The position numbers and the translations under genes are program-made. The notes beneath the pieces were generated by a model, which ran no database searches, had not been told where the DNA came from, and saw nothing but the letters and a program-made list of their open reading frames with translations. From Xenoacremonium recifei (Eukaryota > Ascomycota > Sordariomycetes > Hypocreales > Nectriaceae), in the NCBI GenBank assembly GCA_012184525.1, contig WOFQ01000001.1:2356001-2420000 (forward strand): a stretch of 64,000 nt of DNA, in the 5' to 3' direction. Of the stretch, positions 45,891 through 57,110 are shown in pieces; positions within the stretch are counted from its first letter, which is position 1, and each line of letters starts with the position of its first letter.

Positions 45891-48318
45891 TTCCATGCGC
45901 ACGCATGCAGTGCAGGCACCCATCCGATGGATGCTCCCCCCCCTCCCATCCCTCCATGCTGTCCCCTACATACCACCCTCCCCGGGCACATCCATCCTCC
46001 CTCACCCATGATATGCAGGCCGTTGGCGCACGCAACGCAGGGCATGCAGCGCTTCACACCCCGTCCCGTCCGTGGAGTCTGAGGTGCATGCTGGTGGCGC
46101 CTTGTCGTGGTGTTCGGAAGCATGTTGTTGGCCGATGAGGTTGGTTTTAGATCACCCTCCTCGGACCGCCTCTTCTCTTCTCGCTCCCACTCCCACATCC
46201 ATCCTCCTCTCCCTACCTAGTCGAATCTTCCCGCCCGCACACCCACTCCTCGGCCCCAAACTCGGAAACCACCTGACCTCGTTTTGTCGTCCGCCGCAGC
46301 GGGTTGAGGAGGTTGTCCAGCTCCGCGTCCCTCCAGCGAATGCTGCCGTGCCCCTTCTCTGGAGTGCCACGAGATGGTGATGCAGAGCCACGAAGCGGGT
46401 TCCCACAGCCCAGCATCGTGAATCCCGGCAATCCTGTGCGCCTTTGCCCTTCTGGCAGGTGTTTCGGCGATGCAGACATGGTTGCCGTGACATGTTGGTC
46501 TCAAGTTCTGCACAGCATTGCACTGCGCTGTTTTGCAGCCCGGCGGGTGTGGCACGAGCCATGCGTTATTGCTTTTTCTGCCTTTTTCCTCTGCGCCCTG
46601 TGATAAGGCGGCAGGCAGGGAACAACAACTAGGGCGCCAAAGATTAAGATTGGCGTTGAGTGCGGCGACCTCTCGTGTCAGACTCCGCTGCTGCTGCATG
46701 TTCATGCTTCCCGGCTCGGGTTATGGAGCAATTACGTGGGCTAGATCGTCGACGTGTGCCAGTCGGTGACGGAGATCCTCTGCTGTTGAGCATGCGGACG
46801 ACTCAGCTGTTGGATGCGAGCAACTCACTCACTCGCTCGCCCACTCACACCTCCTACATTCCCGTTCCGTTCGTCGCGAGTCGAGACGAGCAACAAAGGA
46901 GAATGTGACAGGTTCCGTGCGGATCGCTGTGTCTAGCGAGTCAGCACCCTGACCCCCCTAATGCCCCCATCTGCGATCCTCCTCGTCACCGGGCCTGATT
47001 TAGCCCTGCCTCTCCACGCGAATATTTCCGGGGGCATACAAGTACGAACTCGAAGGCCTAGCCATGCGTCGAGTCCATCCAACCCAACCGGCAACGCTGC
47101 GCTCGTGAGGAGTTTTGCTTGGTATATGTAGCAACTGGGCGGCCATCCTCATGCTCTTCCGCTGCCCTGGCCAGCGGCCCGACCGGCTGCGATGATCCAG
47201 CCCTCCACTGAGGTAACCGAGCCGGCCATTCCCTGCGCCAGCGCCCGTGTTCCCAGGAGGCGGCCAGGCCCTTCTTGCAGGGGACATATCCCAAGGATCT
47301 CTCCACCAAGAGATCGCGCCAGCCTCATGGCGCCGGAGTACCGGACCCGTGACCGCCTGCCACCGTTGTGCCGCCCATGTATCGGGCTCATTTCAAAGCT
47401 TGGGGTAATAGCCAACGGACGCCATATGCCTCAGAATCCCTGCATTGCGAGAATCTTCCTGAGACGTGCCAAAGACATGCTGCAAGTACGGCAATCCCCG
47501 AGATATCTCATTTTCGTTTCGTACCTCCTGTCATTAGATCAGGTACCAGGAGCTACCCCTCTCCCCAACGTCCCCACCCTGCTTATTGCGAAATATCAGC
47601 CCAGGCAACCAATCGAAATCCATACGAGCCTCCCTGCAATATCCTCATCAATGTCTTGTCACGTGATATGGCGATTCCTTGTTCTCCACCAATTAGCAGT
47701 CAAGCCGCATCATATATTTCGATTTGAGGTCCAGCCTCGACTTGGCCCGGGCTCTTAACAAAGAAACTCAATGGCTTCCGGTGTGTTTACTTCTCCCGCT
47801 GTGGCGTTGGCAATTACGCAACCTAGGCATTGATTGTTCAAAATTGGAGCGACCAAATACCTTACCTTTCCTCCACCTGTCCGTCAGCCACCCACCACCT
47901 TGAAGAAAGAACCTTTCGAGAAACAATGCTGCCGAGAATGGCCCGTCATAGTTGCCGAGTTGGCTACATTCCGGCGTCTGCTAAACCCCATTTATGCTCA
48001 TATGCTAGAACTGGCATGTTGTGCCGATCTTACTTACCACGGCCTAGATTCAGGATCTGGTCAACAAAGACAGACTCAGATTTGGGTACAGCAACCGCTT
48101 CTGTCTCACACCACAGCGGCCGGCGGTCGTGCTGAGTCTCTGGGTAAGAAGCCGCCACGCCCGTGGAACACCATGATTATCCTGAGACACTCCTAGAGAC
48201 GCAACCCCTGTCCGGGGTTTCTGACGTTGAACACCATGGTCCCGGTTGGTATGCATTTGAGTCAAGCTGACAGCAACAAAAAAGGGAGCTGCCAGCCACC
48301 TGGATTTACGAGGCGAGC

Positions 48319-48323
48319 AAAAA
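48319..48323 (-). terminator. Pol III terminator of tRNA-Met
   Basis: Five T on the minus strand a few bases beyond the tRNA 3' end. Confidence 0.75.
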
Positions 48324-48330
48324 GGAGATT

Positions 48331-48436
48331 TTGTCGGTGGAGAGGCTCGAACTCTCGACCTTTGGATGTCCCTGACCTTTGGCCAAGTCATGTTAACTAT
48401 GAGACCAACGCTCTAACCAACTGAGCCACACCGACA
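48331..48436 (-). tRNA. tRNA-Met (elongator, CAU) with a 30-nt intron
   Basis: The acceptor TGTCGGT pairs with ACCGACA, discriminator A. D arm GTGGCTCAGTTGGTTAGAGC. The anticodon stem TTGGT/TCCAA shows the U31-U39 mismatch typical of eukaryotic elongator tRNA-Met; the mature loop is CTCATAA, anticodon CAT. A 30-nt intron beginning GTTAACATGAC sits after position 37, and its ATG can pair with the anticodon (the A-I pair recognised by the splicing endonuclease). T arm GAGAG-TTCGAGC-CTCTC. The mature length is 76 nt. Confidence 0.95.
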
Positions 48437-48755
48437 GAAACGCTCACGATCGCGACTAAGCCGCTTTCGGATGTTCAGAGGCCGAGCTACAATAGTTCAT
48501 GAAGGTATCACTTTTTGCTTAGTTATTTAGTCAATATTGCCGGCCTGTATTATTCGTGCATAGCAGATAATTTACTTCTGTTTTAGATGTTCTAGTGTTT
48601 TCGACTCTGCGTCAATGGATACAAGATGGTCTACCTATGTCGATCCTGTAAAATTGAAGGGTGATAGATTCATGATTCACGGTTGATTTCCTCTTCGACA
48701 TATCTTCTACATAAGAACGCATCATCAACCATGGGCTTGGAAAACACTGAATCAA

Positions 48756-48761
48756 TGACTC
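48756..48761 (+). promoter_or_regulatory. Gcn4/Cpc1-type element upstream of SHMT
   Basis: TGACTC, 390 nt before the SHMT ATG. Core match only. Confidence 0.3.
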
Positions 48762-48951
48762 CCAAGACGTGGACCAGAGGACTTGTCACCATAAAAAACC
48801 TCAATTAGAGGAATAGACGAATTAAACTGCGCAACAAAACCACTCAACGGACGACTACAGGGTAGGCAAGCTAGAAAGCCAAAATGGTCTCGACCTGCCT
48901 CCACGCTAAGACCGACCAGCTCCCATTATCGGAGCCCTCATCAGCTCATTG

Positions 48952-48956
48952 CCAAT
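48952..48956 (+). promoter_or_regulatory. CCAAT box upstream of SHMT
   Basis: CCAATCA about 190 nt before the ATG, a fitting distance for HAP/CBF binding. Confidence 0.35.
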
Positions 48957-49145
48957 CAGACCCCGCGCCATTCCTTACCCCGCCGTTTTCAACGGATTTT
49001 TCTGCTCTGGTGCTGGTGGGAAATTTTTCTAGTGACTACCTCTTTGGCCTGCCGTCCTCTTCCCTCTCGCATCCTCGCCCATCCAACATCTCCCTCTCCA
49101 GATTTCGAAAGAACTTCACCGTTCACACGCCAATTGACCATCACA

Positions 49146-50729
49146 ATGGCTGCTCCCGCAGAATACGCCCTCTCTGCCTCCCACAAGGAGGTCAGTACCC
49201 CTCCAACACCCCTCCGCCGCCTAGCTTGCTTGCACAGAACTCGATGACTGACTGACTCACCCGCAGATGCTCGAGAAGTCTCTTCTCGAGTCTGACCCCG
49301 AGGTTGCCTCCATCATGAAGGACGAGATCCAGCGCCAGCGCGAGTCCATTGTCCTCATTGCCTCCGAGAACATCACCTCCCGAGCTGTCTTCGACGCCCT
49401 TGGCTCGCCCATGTCCAACAAGTACTCCGAGGGCTATCCCGGCGCTCGTTACTATGGTGGCAACCAGCACATCGACCAGATCGAGCTGCTCTGCCAGAAG
49501 CGAGCCCTCGAGGCCTTCCACCTCGACTCCGAGAAGTGGGGTGTCAACGTCCAGTGCCTTTCCGGCAGCCCTGCCAACCTCCAGGTCTACCAGGCTATCA
49601 TGCCTCCCCACGGCCGCCTCATGGGCCTCGACCTCCCCCATGGTGGTCATCTTTCCCACGGTTACCAGACCCCTCAGCGAAAGTGAGTTGGAGAACCATA
49701 GCCCGTGGACGGCGAACTCGGCGGCTAACCTCACATAGGATCTCTGCTGTCTCGACCTACTTCGAGACCATGCCCTACCGAGTCGACCTTGAGACCGGCA
49801 TCATTGACTACGACACCCTGGCCAAGAACGCCATCCTGTACCGCCCCAAGGTCCTCGTTGCTGGTACCTCTGCCTACTGCCGTCTGATTGATTACGCCCG
49901 CATGCGCAAGATTGCCGACTCCGTTGGCGCCTACCTCGTCGTTGACATGGCTCATATCTCCGGTCTCATCGCCGCTGGTGTCATCCCCTCCCCCTTCGAG
50001 TATGCCGACATCGTCACCACCACCACCCACAAGTCTCTCCGTGGTCCCCGTGGTGCCATGATCTTCTTCCGCAAGGGCGTTCGATCTGTCGATGCCAAGA
50101 CTGGCAAGGAGACCCTGTACGATCTCGAGGGTCCCATCAACTTCTCCGTCTTCCCCGGTCACCAGGGTGGTCCTCACAACCACACCATCACTGCTCTGGC
50201 TGTTGCCCTGAAGCAGGCTGCTACCCCTGACTTCAAGGCCTACCAGGAGAAGGTCATCTCCAACGCCAAGGCCCTGGAGAACACCTTCAAGGCCCTCGGC
50301 CACAAGCTTGTCGCCGACGGCACTGACAGCCACATGGTCCTCCTTGACCTCCGCCAGCACAGCCTCGACGGTGCCCGTGTTGAGGCTGTTCTCGAGCAGA
50401 TCAACATTGCCTGCAACAAGAACTCCATCCCCGGCGACAAGAGTGCCCTTACCCCCTGCGGTATCCGCATTGGTACCCCTGCCATGACCAGCCGTGGTTT
50501 CGGTGAGAAGGACTTCGAGCGCGTTGCCCAGTACATCGATGAGAGCATCAAGATCTGCAAGGAGGTCCAGGCCAGCCTTCCCAAGGAGGCCAACAAGCTC
50601 AAGGACTTCAAGGCCAAGGTTGCCAGCGGCGAGATTGAGAAGATCAACGCTCTCAAGAAGGAGATCTCGGCCTGGTGCTGCGCTTTCCCCCTCCCCGTTG
50701 AGGGCTGGCGCCTGGATGCCGGCATCTAA
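49146..50729 (+). CDS. shm2: Serine hydroxymethyltransferase, cytosolic type
   Basis: PLP enzyme interconverting serine and tetrahydrofolate with glycine and methylene-tetrahydrofolate, the main source of one-carbon units. Exons 49146-49190, 49267-49682, 49739-50729; 483 residues, normal for the family. There is no organellar presequence (MAAPAEYALSASHKE), hence cytosolic. Visible motifs are LIASENITSRAV, SNKYSEGYPGARYYGGN, LSGSPANLQVYQAI, the PLP-lysine region TTTTHKSLRGPRGAMIFF and FPGHQGGPHNHTI, then IRIGTPAMTSRGF. Codon use is strongly biased to C-ending codons, implying high expression. The 15-codon first exon contains the conserved start. Confidence 0.97.
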
Positions 50730-52053
50730 GTGCCATAACTGCTGGTGTGGTTCTCAGCGAATGCTGAGAAGATTGTAGGCTTTTCGTTAGAGAAGAGCCA
50801 TTATTCAACACAAACATGACAGCGCAGTACTTGCGCATGGGAGAAAACCCCATTTTCACCAAAAGGGAGCTTCTGATCTGGTGTCATTTAACATGGATGA
50901 GGCAACGGCGAAACGATTTCAACAACTAGGCATTTCATCGGGCGCAATTTGATTAGTCAATTTTTGTTTCTTCAGTCACAGCCTCCTCGTGAAAAGGGGA
51001 GGCTGTGGAAGGGAGTTTGTAGGCGGATATGGATTTATGGAGGGTTATGTAGGTATCAAAAAAGCACAAAAAGAATACTTCCCATTAGGGGTAGTGGAAG
51101 ACAGAATAAACAGAACGAGCATCTTGATCTCATACGATGCCATACAGTCTTGATGTACACAAACACTTTTTAAGATGATTCGTTACTCTCTGACAGGCTA
51201 CTGCTTATACTCGAAGTTACTCAAGGCCACCTTGCGTATCATAGTGGACTAACAAGCGGACGGTAGACTCATCGTCGACCGTCATCCATGCTGCATAAGA
51301 CCAAACAATCCAACGCAAGATCCTTAATGTCTCATCACTCGGGCACCTCCGAGCCCAACGTCCCTCCTTCCTATGATATATATGAACATGGCACCCAAAT
51401 GGCCGCCAGTACCATCTGCTGCCCCCGAAAATCATGTCGACCAAGGGCCAACGCTTGAAAGAAACCAGACCACTCCTTCGTCAACCTCACCACGCTCCTT
51501 TCGTCTCCTGACCATGAAGCTGGATCCGTCAAATGCTTTGTTTTTTTTGCTTCAATATGGTGGTGCATCATCGATGGAATAGCAAGCGGACAAAGGCAAC
51601 GAAATCGATGATTCGTGGGAGCATAGATTCTCCTTACGCCGCCTCCCTGACCACACCCAAAATGCAGTTACACTGGGCCCAATTGTTGGCTCGTGCATGT
51701 CGATCGCCTTGAACGCCTTTCAGAAAAAGCGGTGTTGTAGTGCATGAACAGAAATTCTGAAGAAGAGCGAAATAGAATTCATGAGAGAAAGAAAAGAGTT
51801 TGGGAATGAGGAGAACACACTCGCTGATAGAGCTCTAGTTGTGGTATCAAAGATCAAGTGGTGTAGAATTAGATAACATGTGTTTTGCAAGGGACCAGGC
51901 ATGTTCGTTGATTCATGGCCTAATCCCAAATTTCCAGTACAGACGAGGTCGTTCTCGTCGAGATACGATCCAACTGCTTCACGAAGGAGAGCATTGCTAA
52001 TGATGCCCAATACAGCGGCTTGACTGTTGTTGAAGTACCCGATGGTGCCCTGT
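50730..52053. other. Intergenic between converging SHMT and spt7
   Basis: About 1.3 kb of 3' flanks. Short frames only, none convincing; no repeat or RNA seen. Confidence 0.6.
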
Positions 52054-55000
52054 TTAGGGCGCGATACTCTCTGGACTCATCATGCCAATGCCGTCGTCCT
52101 TATCTGTTTGACTCGCGCCGCCCTGGCTTTGCATGCTATCGCTCCTCTCCATGCTAGGGGCCAATGCAAGAACAGCCGGGTTTGGTACGGCACCGTTTGT
52201 CAAAGGGATGGACTTCTTTTTCGAAGGTGTGACTGATGGGCCGCCTTTCTCAGGCGTTGCATTGAGTCTTGCCTCCGCAGCAGCAGCCTCCATCTTCTTC
52301 CTCTTCTTTGCCAGAGCGAGTTGCTCCTTGGGAGGACGTTTCTGAGCAGTCACAATCTTGCCACTCGCGCCAAGGCGGGGGCGAGGCTTCTTTTGCTTGA
52401 CTGGAAGGTCTTCATCCTCGACCAGCGGCTGATCGCCATTAGCGTGAAGCTTGGCCAAGAAGAAGTTCTTGACGAGGCCAACTTCGTCCTGAATATTCTC
52501 TCGAGTGACGGCTTCTGAGGGTACCAGCGGTTCGAGCAAGTCTGCTATAGCCACACCGACAGTCTGCGTCTGCATTTGGTATTGGTTGCGGACTCTGCTC
52601 TGCAGAAGATGCAGCGGCACTGACACCATGTCTAGGCCCATTTCCTTATCCAAGCCTAAGGCACGGAATCCGAAGAAGTCTTCGCCCAAGTCTTCAGCAA
52701 AGTCGCCGCTGACAAACTGTTCACTTCCATCGTTGAAAGCTCCCACGCCATCTGCACCAGCATCTGCTGTAAGTGCCGGTCGTAACAGGTCAGTGAGATG
52801 TAGCTTCATCCGTTCGTGTAGGCCATCCAACTTCGAGCTCAGCCTATCGACCTCGTCCTTAGCGTAGGCCTCTAGACTGGCAATGTCGTGGCCGCTTTCT
52901 TCCAAAGTGTGCAAAACAACCTCTTCAGGAGTGAAGCGTTTCTGGAACTTGGTCCCGTCAACCGAGCGTAATTCCTTGTTCTCAGCCTCGTTGTAAGTAT
53001 TGAATGTGCGAACAAGTTTCTGAAAATAGTCTGCCGCAACGCTCGTGAACGTATCCATTGCCGAAGGCTGAAGCTCTTCAAACCCTGATGAGTACAGAAT
53101 CTTTGCAATGGACCGTTTTAATGCATATTGACAGGTCTCCGGGGCAATCACTGGACCGTCGTCGGAAATAAAGTGCGGCTCGATGTCTTGCTCCCGGAAC
53201 GGCTCCTCGTTTGTCTTGGGAAACTGATTTGTGTATATCTAAACAGGGTTAGCGATAAGATAGTAAGAGGGTTATTGCCATCATACTTGAGTTTGAACCT
53301 GCATCTGCTTGATTGCCGCTATCCTGGTTGCGAGCTTCCTCGTATCCTGGATCTGACGAAGATTGTTATCAATCTTCTGAGTCAGTTGACTTGGGGTAGA
53401 AAGAAAGGTCCCTGGAGGAACAAGCCGAAGAAACTCTTCATGTTGATTAATGACTTGGCCCTCACCATCCTCTAACCAGCGTAATTTGGGGTGGATGTTT
53501 GGGATGTTGGTCAGAGAGTCATAATAGTCTGGTATGACTCGGTCCTCCTCGTCTTCAATCTCTTCGGCAAGTGTTTCCGTTGGCTTGTTCGCTGCCTCCT
53601 TGGCTGCGAGCGTAGACGAGTCTGATTCTGGATGTAGTGTGAGGCCCTGCTCTTCTGCCTCCTTCTGGTGCTTTAGAAACCGACGCATCCCAGCCTTCGT
53701 GCGAACGAGCGCTGGTGCCTCGACGTTGAACTTGTTGTCTTTGAAGAGAAAGAAGCGTTCTTTTGTGATCAAGGCGCGGTCCTTCTTGGTCGTTTGTTTC
53801 CAGATCTTGTAATCCTCGTCTTCGTAGACTTGCTCTGCGGCTTCTCCGAACGCTTGGGTCAGCGCCATGCCGTTCAGAGTAGGGCCGTCGATATCCATCG
53901 CATCGGCGTTGCTGCCCAGACCGGAGTGTCCATTCAAGCCGCTGGGGGTGATCGATCCGGGTATCGGAGTACTGAAGCCGTTGCTACCGTCAACGACTTC
54001 AGACCCTTCTCTTCCAATCTTCCCCAATAGCCCATTGACCTGCAAGACTGGTTTCTGGTCTACAGATGGAGTATCTTCCTTCTGATCGGTAGGCGCTTTT
54101 CGAGACTTGGTCCCGCCTTTTGACCCGGCTTTTCGACCACGCGAAGACATTATCGGTTCGTCGTCGGAGTCGTCTCCGGCATCATCATCGCCACCGTTTT
54201 GTTTACGCCTTTCTTCAGCCTCGACCTCGGCTCGAGATCGGATCACAAGATCAGGTATCAATGGGATCAGTTTCTCCGCCTCTTTCCTCATTCCGTTGGC
54301 CATCCGTCGAAGAGGATGATTCATGTCCTGGTTGTACTTGAGGCAGTTGTCCCAGATCAGATTAAGATCCACAACAAAGTCCGTCTTGGATTTGTAGTTG
54401 AGCGACTTGAGTTTCTTCGTCATCGTACCGAGATCCATAGGATTCTTAATGACTGGCATCGAGTTAGCGCAAAGAGCGACTCAAAGAAGTTTGAAAAGCT
54501 TACAGTTGTAATAGTCGGGCGCATCTCTCTTATTCACTCTCGTAAGGAATGGCGTAGAGTATTCGGTATGCGCCTTCAGTTCCGTCAAGACCTTCTCAAG
54601 GGCCTCGTAGAGTTCCTCCTGGTTCACGTTCTCCTCACTAGCCCATTTACTGCGATTTTTCCTAACTTCATTCATCAACAGGCGGAGTTCAGCATCTGAG
54701 GAGCGGACCTGATCTCGCTTCATGTCTATGCGAGCAATCAAATGCTTAAGGGTCAAACTAGAAGCACCCAAGTTGGCACTGCTGAGGGAACCGTGATTGT
54801 TCGACTGGGCGTTGTTTGATGCCGAATGATTGTGATCCATTTCAGCTTGCAGTTGCTTCTCGGAATCTTCGAGTTGCTGTTGTTCAAGCATGGCGGCACG
54901 GTCGTTTTCCAACGTGTGAAATATGGTATGGAATCTCCTTCGGGCAGCCTCTTCTATTTCTTGGCGAGCTTCCTCAAGCTTTTTGATCGCATCCTCTCCG

Positions 55001-55572
55001 GACTTGTCTTGGGAGGCATCTTGATCTTTCGACTTGTCGGCTTGCTTGCCAGGAGATGTAATTGATTGTATAGGAGAACTGCCGGATTTGGAGGGCGATA
55101 AGAGGGGGTTGACGGTAGCCCCGGATGGCTGTGGCTTCGGAGCGGAAGGGATCGGCCCCTCATCTTCTTCCTCGTCATCTTCATCATCGTCATAGTCATC
55201 TTCATCGATGGCTCTCTTGGCTTTCTTCAGAGGAGGCTCCTGGATCGGCTCGTGGTCGGTGGTAGGGGGAGGGAGGGCGGCGGACTCGGTATCGGCGCGG
55301 CGCAGCGCGTTGATCGCGTTTACGTTGTATGAACCATCCTCAGAGAATAGTAATGCGACCTTGTCCTCGGTCTTGCGATACAAATCGGCAAAGAGGGCGC
55401 GTCGATTCTCTTCCTCGACGTCGAGGGATGCCTCAGGCATCAAGATACCGGAGTTATCAACGGGGGTTTGGGTACGCGCTGAACCGTCCTCTAGGTGATG
55501 TAGATTTCTGTTGCTGCTCGAATGATGCAAGGTAGGAGGATGCCAGGCTGGCTGGCCGTTGGGGACGGACAT
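52054..55572 (-). CDS. spt7: Spt7, SAGA complex core subunit (bromodomain and histone fold)
   Basis: 1139 residues; exons 55572-54504, 54452-53287, 53238-52054. Scaffold of the SAGA histone acetyltransferase coactivator in the nucleus. The N-terminal third is disordered, with an acidic run (EDDYDDDEDDEEEDEGP) and a coiled coil. A bromodomain spans about 317-410, split by intron 1 within DAPDYYN|FIKNPMDLGTM, and keeps the acetyl-lysine-binding Asn in NCLKYNQDMNHP. Residues 560-740 hold Spt7-type conserved blocks (EDYKIWKQTTKKDRALI, IPDYYDSLTNIPNIHPKL). A histone-fold domain follows at about 775-850 (CQYALKRSIAKILYSSGFEE, then FTSVAADYFQKLVRTF), which pairs with Taf10 in SAGA. The C-terminus is Lys-rich and disordered. 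Domain order is that of Spt7. Confidence 0.95.
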
Positions 55573-57110
55573 GATGAGCCCAGGGCGATGGAAGCGACAA
55601 CGGGGCGCTCGTCGCCATGCGCTCGGAAGTGCGCTCGCGTAGGACCAGACCTAGGGCGATTGGCGACTTTATGACGACATAAGACAAAAGAGCGACATTG
55701 ATAGAGATGGAGGGAGAAATTTCGCGTCGAACAGAGTTGGCGTGGTTGTGCTTTGATGGCTCGCGATGGGCCGTTTTGTCGTCTGTTCGAGAGGTGAGGT
55801 TGAGGATTGGGGGAGTAGACCTTTCCGGAAGCGGGCTTTTCCTACTGCACTGGACTCTTAGGGAGAGCGCTGGACACTGGTACTCGCAACTTTGCGCGGC
55901 CAGCTCTACGCTTAAACTTAACAATGTTAGCATTGTCGCATTCAAATATAAATGACAGAAAACCGGTGATTATACCTAAAAGCAACGCCTAGAATTTGTC
56001 CAAGACTTTTTTATGTTGTGGCGGCGCGAGCGCTGCATCGCGGCCATTACACAATTAGTACTCTATACTGCCGGGGACAGTATATCCGGGGCGATGATGC
56101 CAGCAGCACAATGGCCATTGTCTGGGGTCGTGACTAAGCTCACGTGACTCTACAGCGCGTCTCAGGCGCCTCGTTATAGGCACTCAGGGGCTTGAGGTCA
56201 CGGTAACCTGGAAAGTTGGTAACAATCTACCTAGGCATGCTGGAAAGAAAACCTTGGAATAACTGCTATAGATGTCGCACAGAGCTGAGGCCTGAGTTTC
56301 TTTTGAATACCAAGTGTTGTTGGCACGGAAGGGATAGCTATTCGCATCATTCGTTTGCGCACGGATGTGTCTTTGGATTGCTGGGTATTTCTCGAATAGA
56401 ATTTAAACAAGAACAACGAAAAGAGTCAAGCATTTCGCATTGGAATAGCAAAGTGATGGCACCTTTGGTCCGACGCGTGGCCCAAAGGTACAGGTCACTT
56501 GAACTGAGTGCTAAGACACTGGCGGGGAACTCGAGGAACTTCGAATCTTACCTATAAAACCTTTGCCTCCAACGGGCCGCCGTAAAATATGCTGCCTGCT
56601 AAGTAGAAAAGAAACACACGTACAAAGAAACGAATAAGATTTGTTCCGGACATTATCCAACGTTCGAGATCAATTTAAAGTACGGAGTACCCGTTCTCGT
56701 ATCCGGATCGCGACGGAGAAATGCATCATGCCCCAACAGGTGGAGAAGTCATGACGGGACAACGTGGGCTGGCAAGCTGGTAGGGGTTAGCACGCCCCCA
56801 GCGCCACGATTCGGCGGCCAGTCCAGCTGATGACGTGCCGGCACGCCTCTCCGACAGCTTCTTCCCTCTTCATATCCCGTGCATTGCGTCGTCTTGCCAA
56901 AAACCCGGCCCAAGCATTCTCTTCGTTCACCTGTGAAGGACAACGTAGGATGTTTCGGTACTGACGAGACCTAATCGAGCGCCCCCCGACGTTATCATCG
57001 GCCTGCCCCATCTCGGCTTCCGGAGGTCCCTGATCGCGCCTATCTCGCCGACGACAAGACGACACAATCCCTCGCTTCCCGACTCGTCCACACCCACATC
57101 ATATATCGAA
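55573..57110. other. Divergent promoter region of spt7 and the steryl-glucosidase
   Basis: About 1.5 kb. One GTACTCCGTA-type decamer (as TACGGAGTAC). No gene or RNA recognised. Confidence 0.6.
56681..56690 (-). repeat. GTACTCCGTA intergenic decamer, copy 3
   Basis: Exact copy, reverse orientation. Confidence 0.6.

Larger units (their letters stand above)
43023..48330. other. Long gene-poor stretch between ssn6 and tRNA-Met
   Basis: About 5.3 kb. The first 0.5 kb is the ssn6 leader/promoter. From about 45100 to 47000 the DNA is very GC-rich, with C- and G-runs and CCATCC/CTTGCA simple repeats, and open frames arise on both strands from composition alone. No domain, splice-supported gene, tRNA, 5S rRNA or transposon end was recognised. 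Confidence 0.55.
48437..49145. other. Promoter region of serine hydroxymethyltransferase
   Basis: About 0.7 kb between the tRNA-Met 5' end and the SHMT start. Includes TGACTC at 48756, CCAAT at 48952 and C/T-rich DNA towards the start. Confidence 0.6.

Noticed and set aside
43633..47758. Many 100-190-codon frames on both strands
   Set aside because: GC-rich, C-run DNA lowers stop frequency; sequences are Pro/Arg/His-rich without domains or splice logic.
49731..50360. 209-codon frame antisense to SHMT
   Set aside because: Same codon-bias artefact; composition is Gly/Val/Asp-rich without family match.
51720..52010. 96-codon minus-strand frame after spt7
   Set aside because: Lies in the probable spt7 3' UTR; no homology or promoter.
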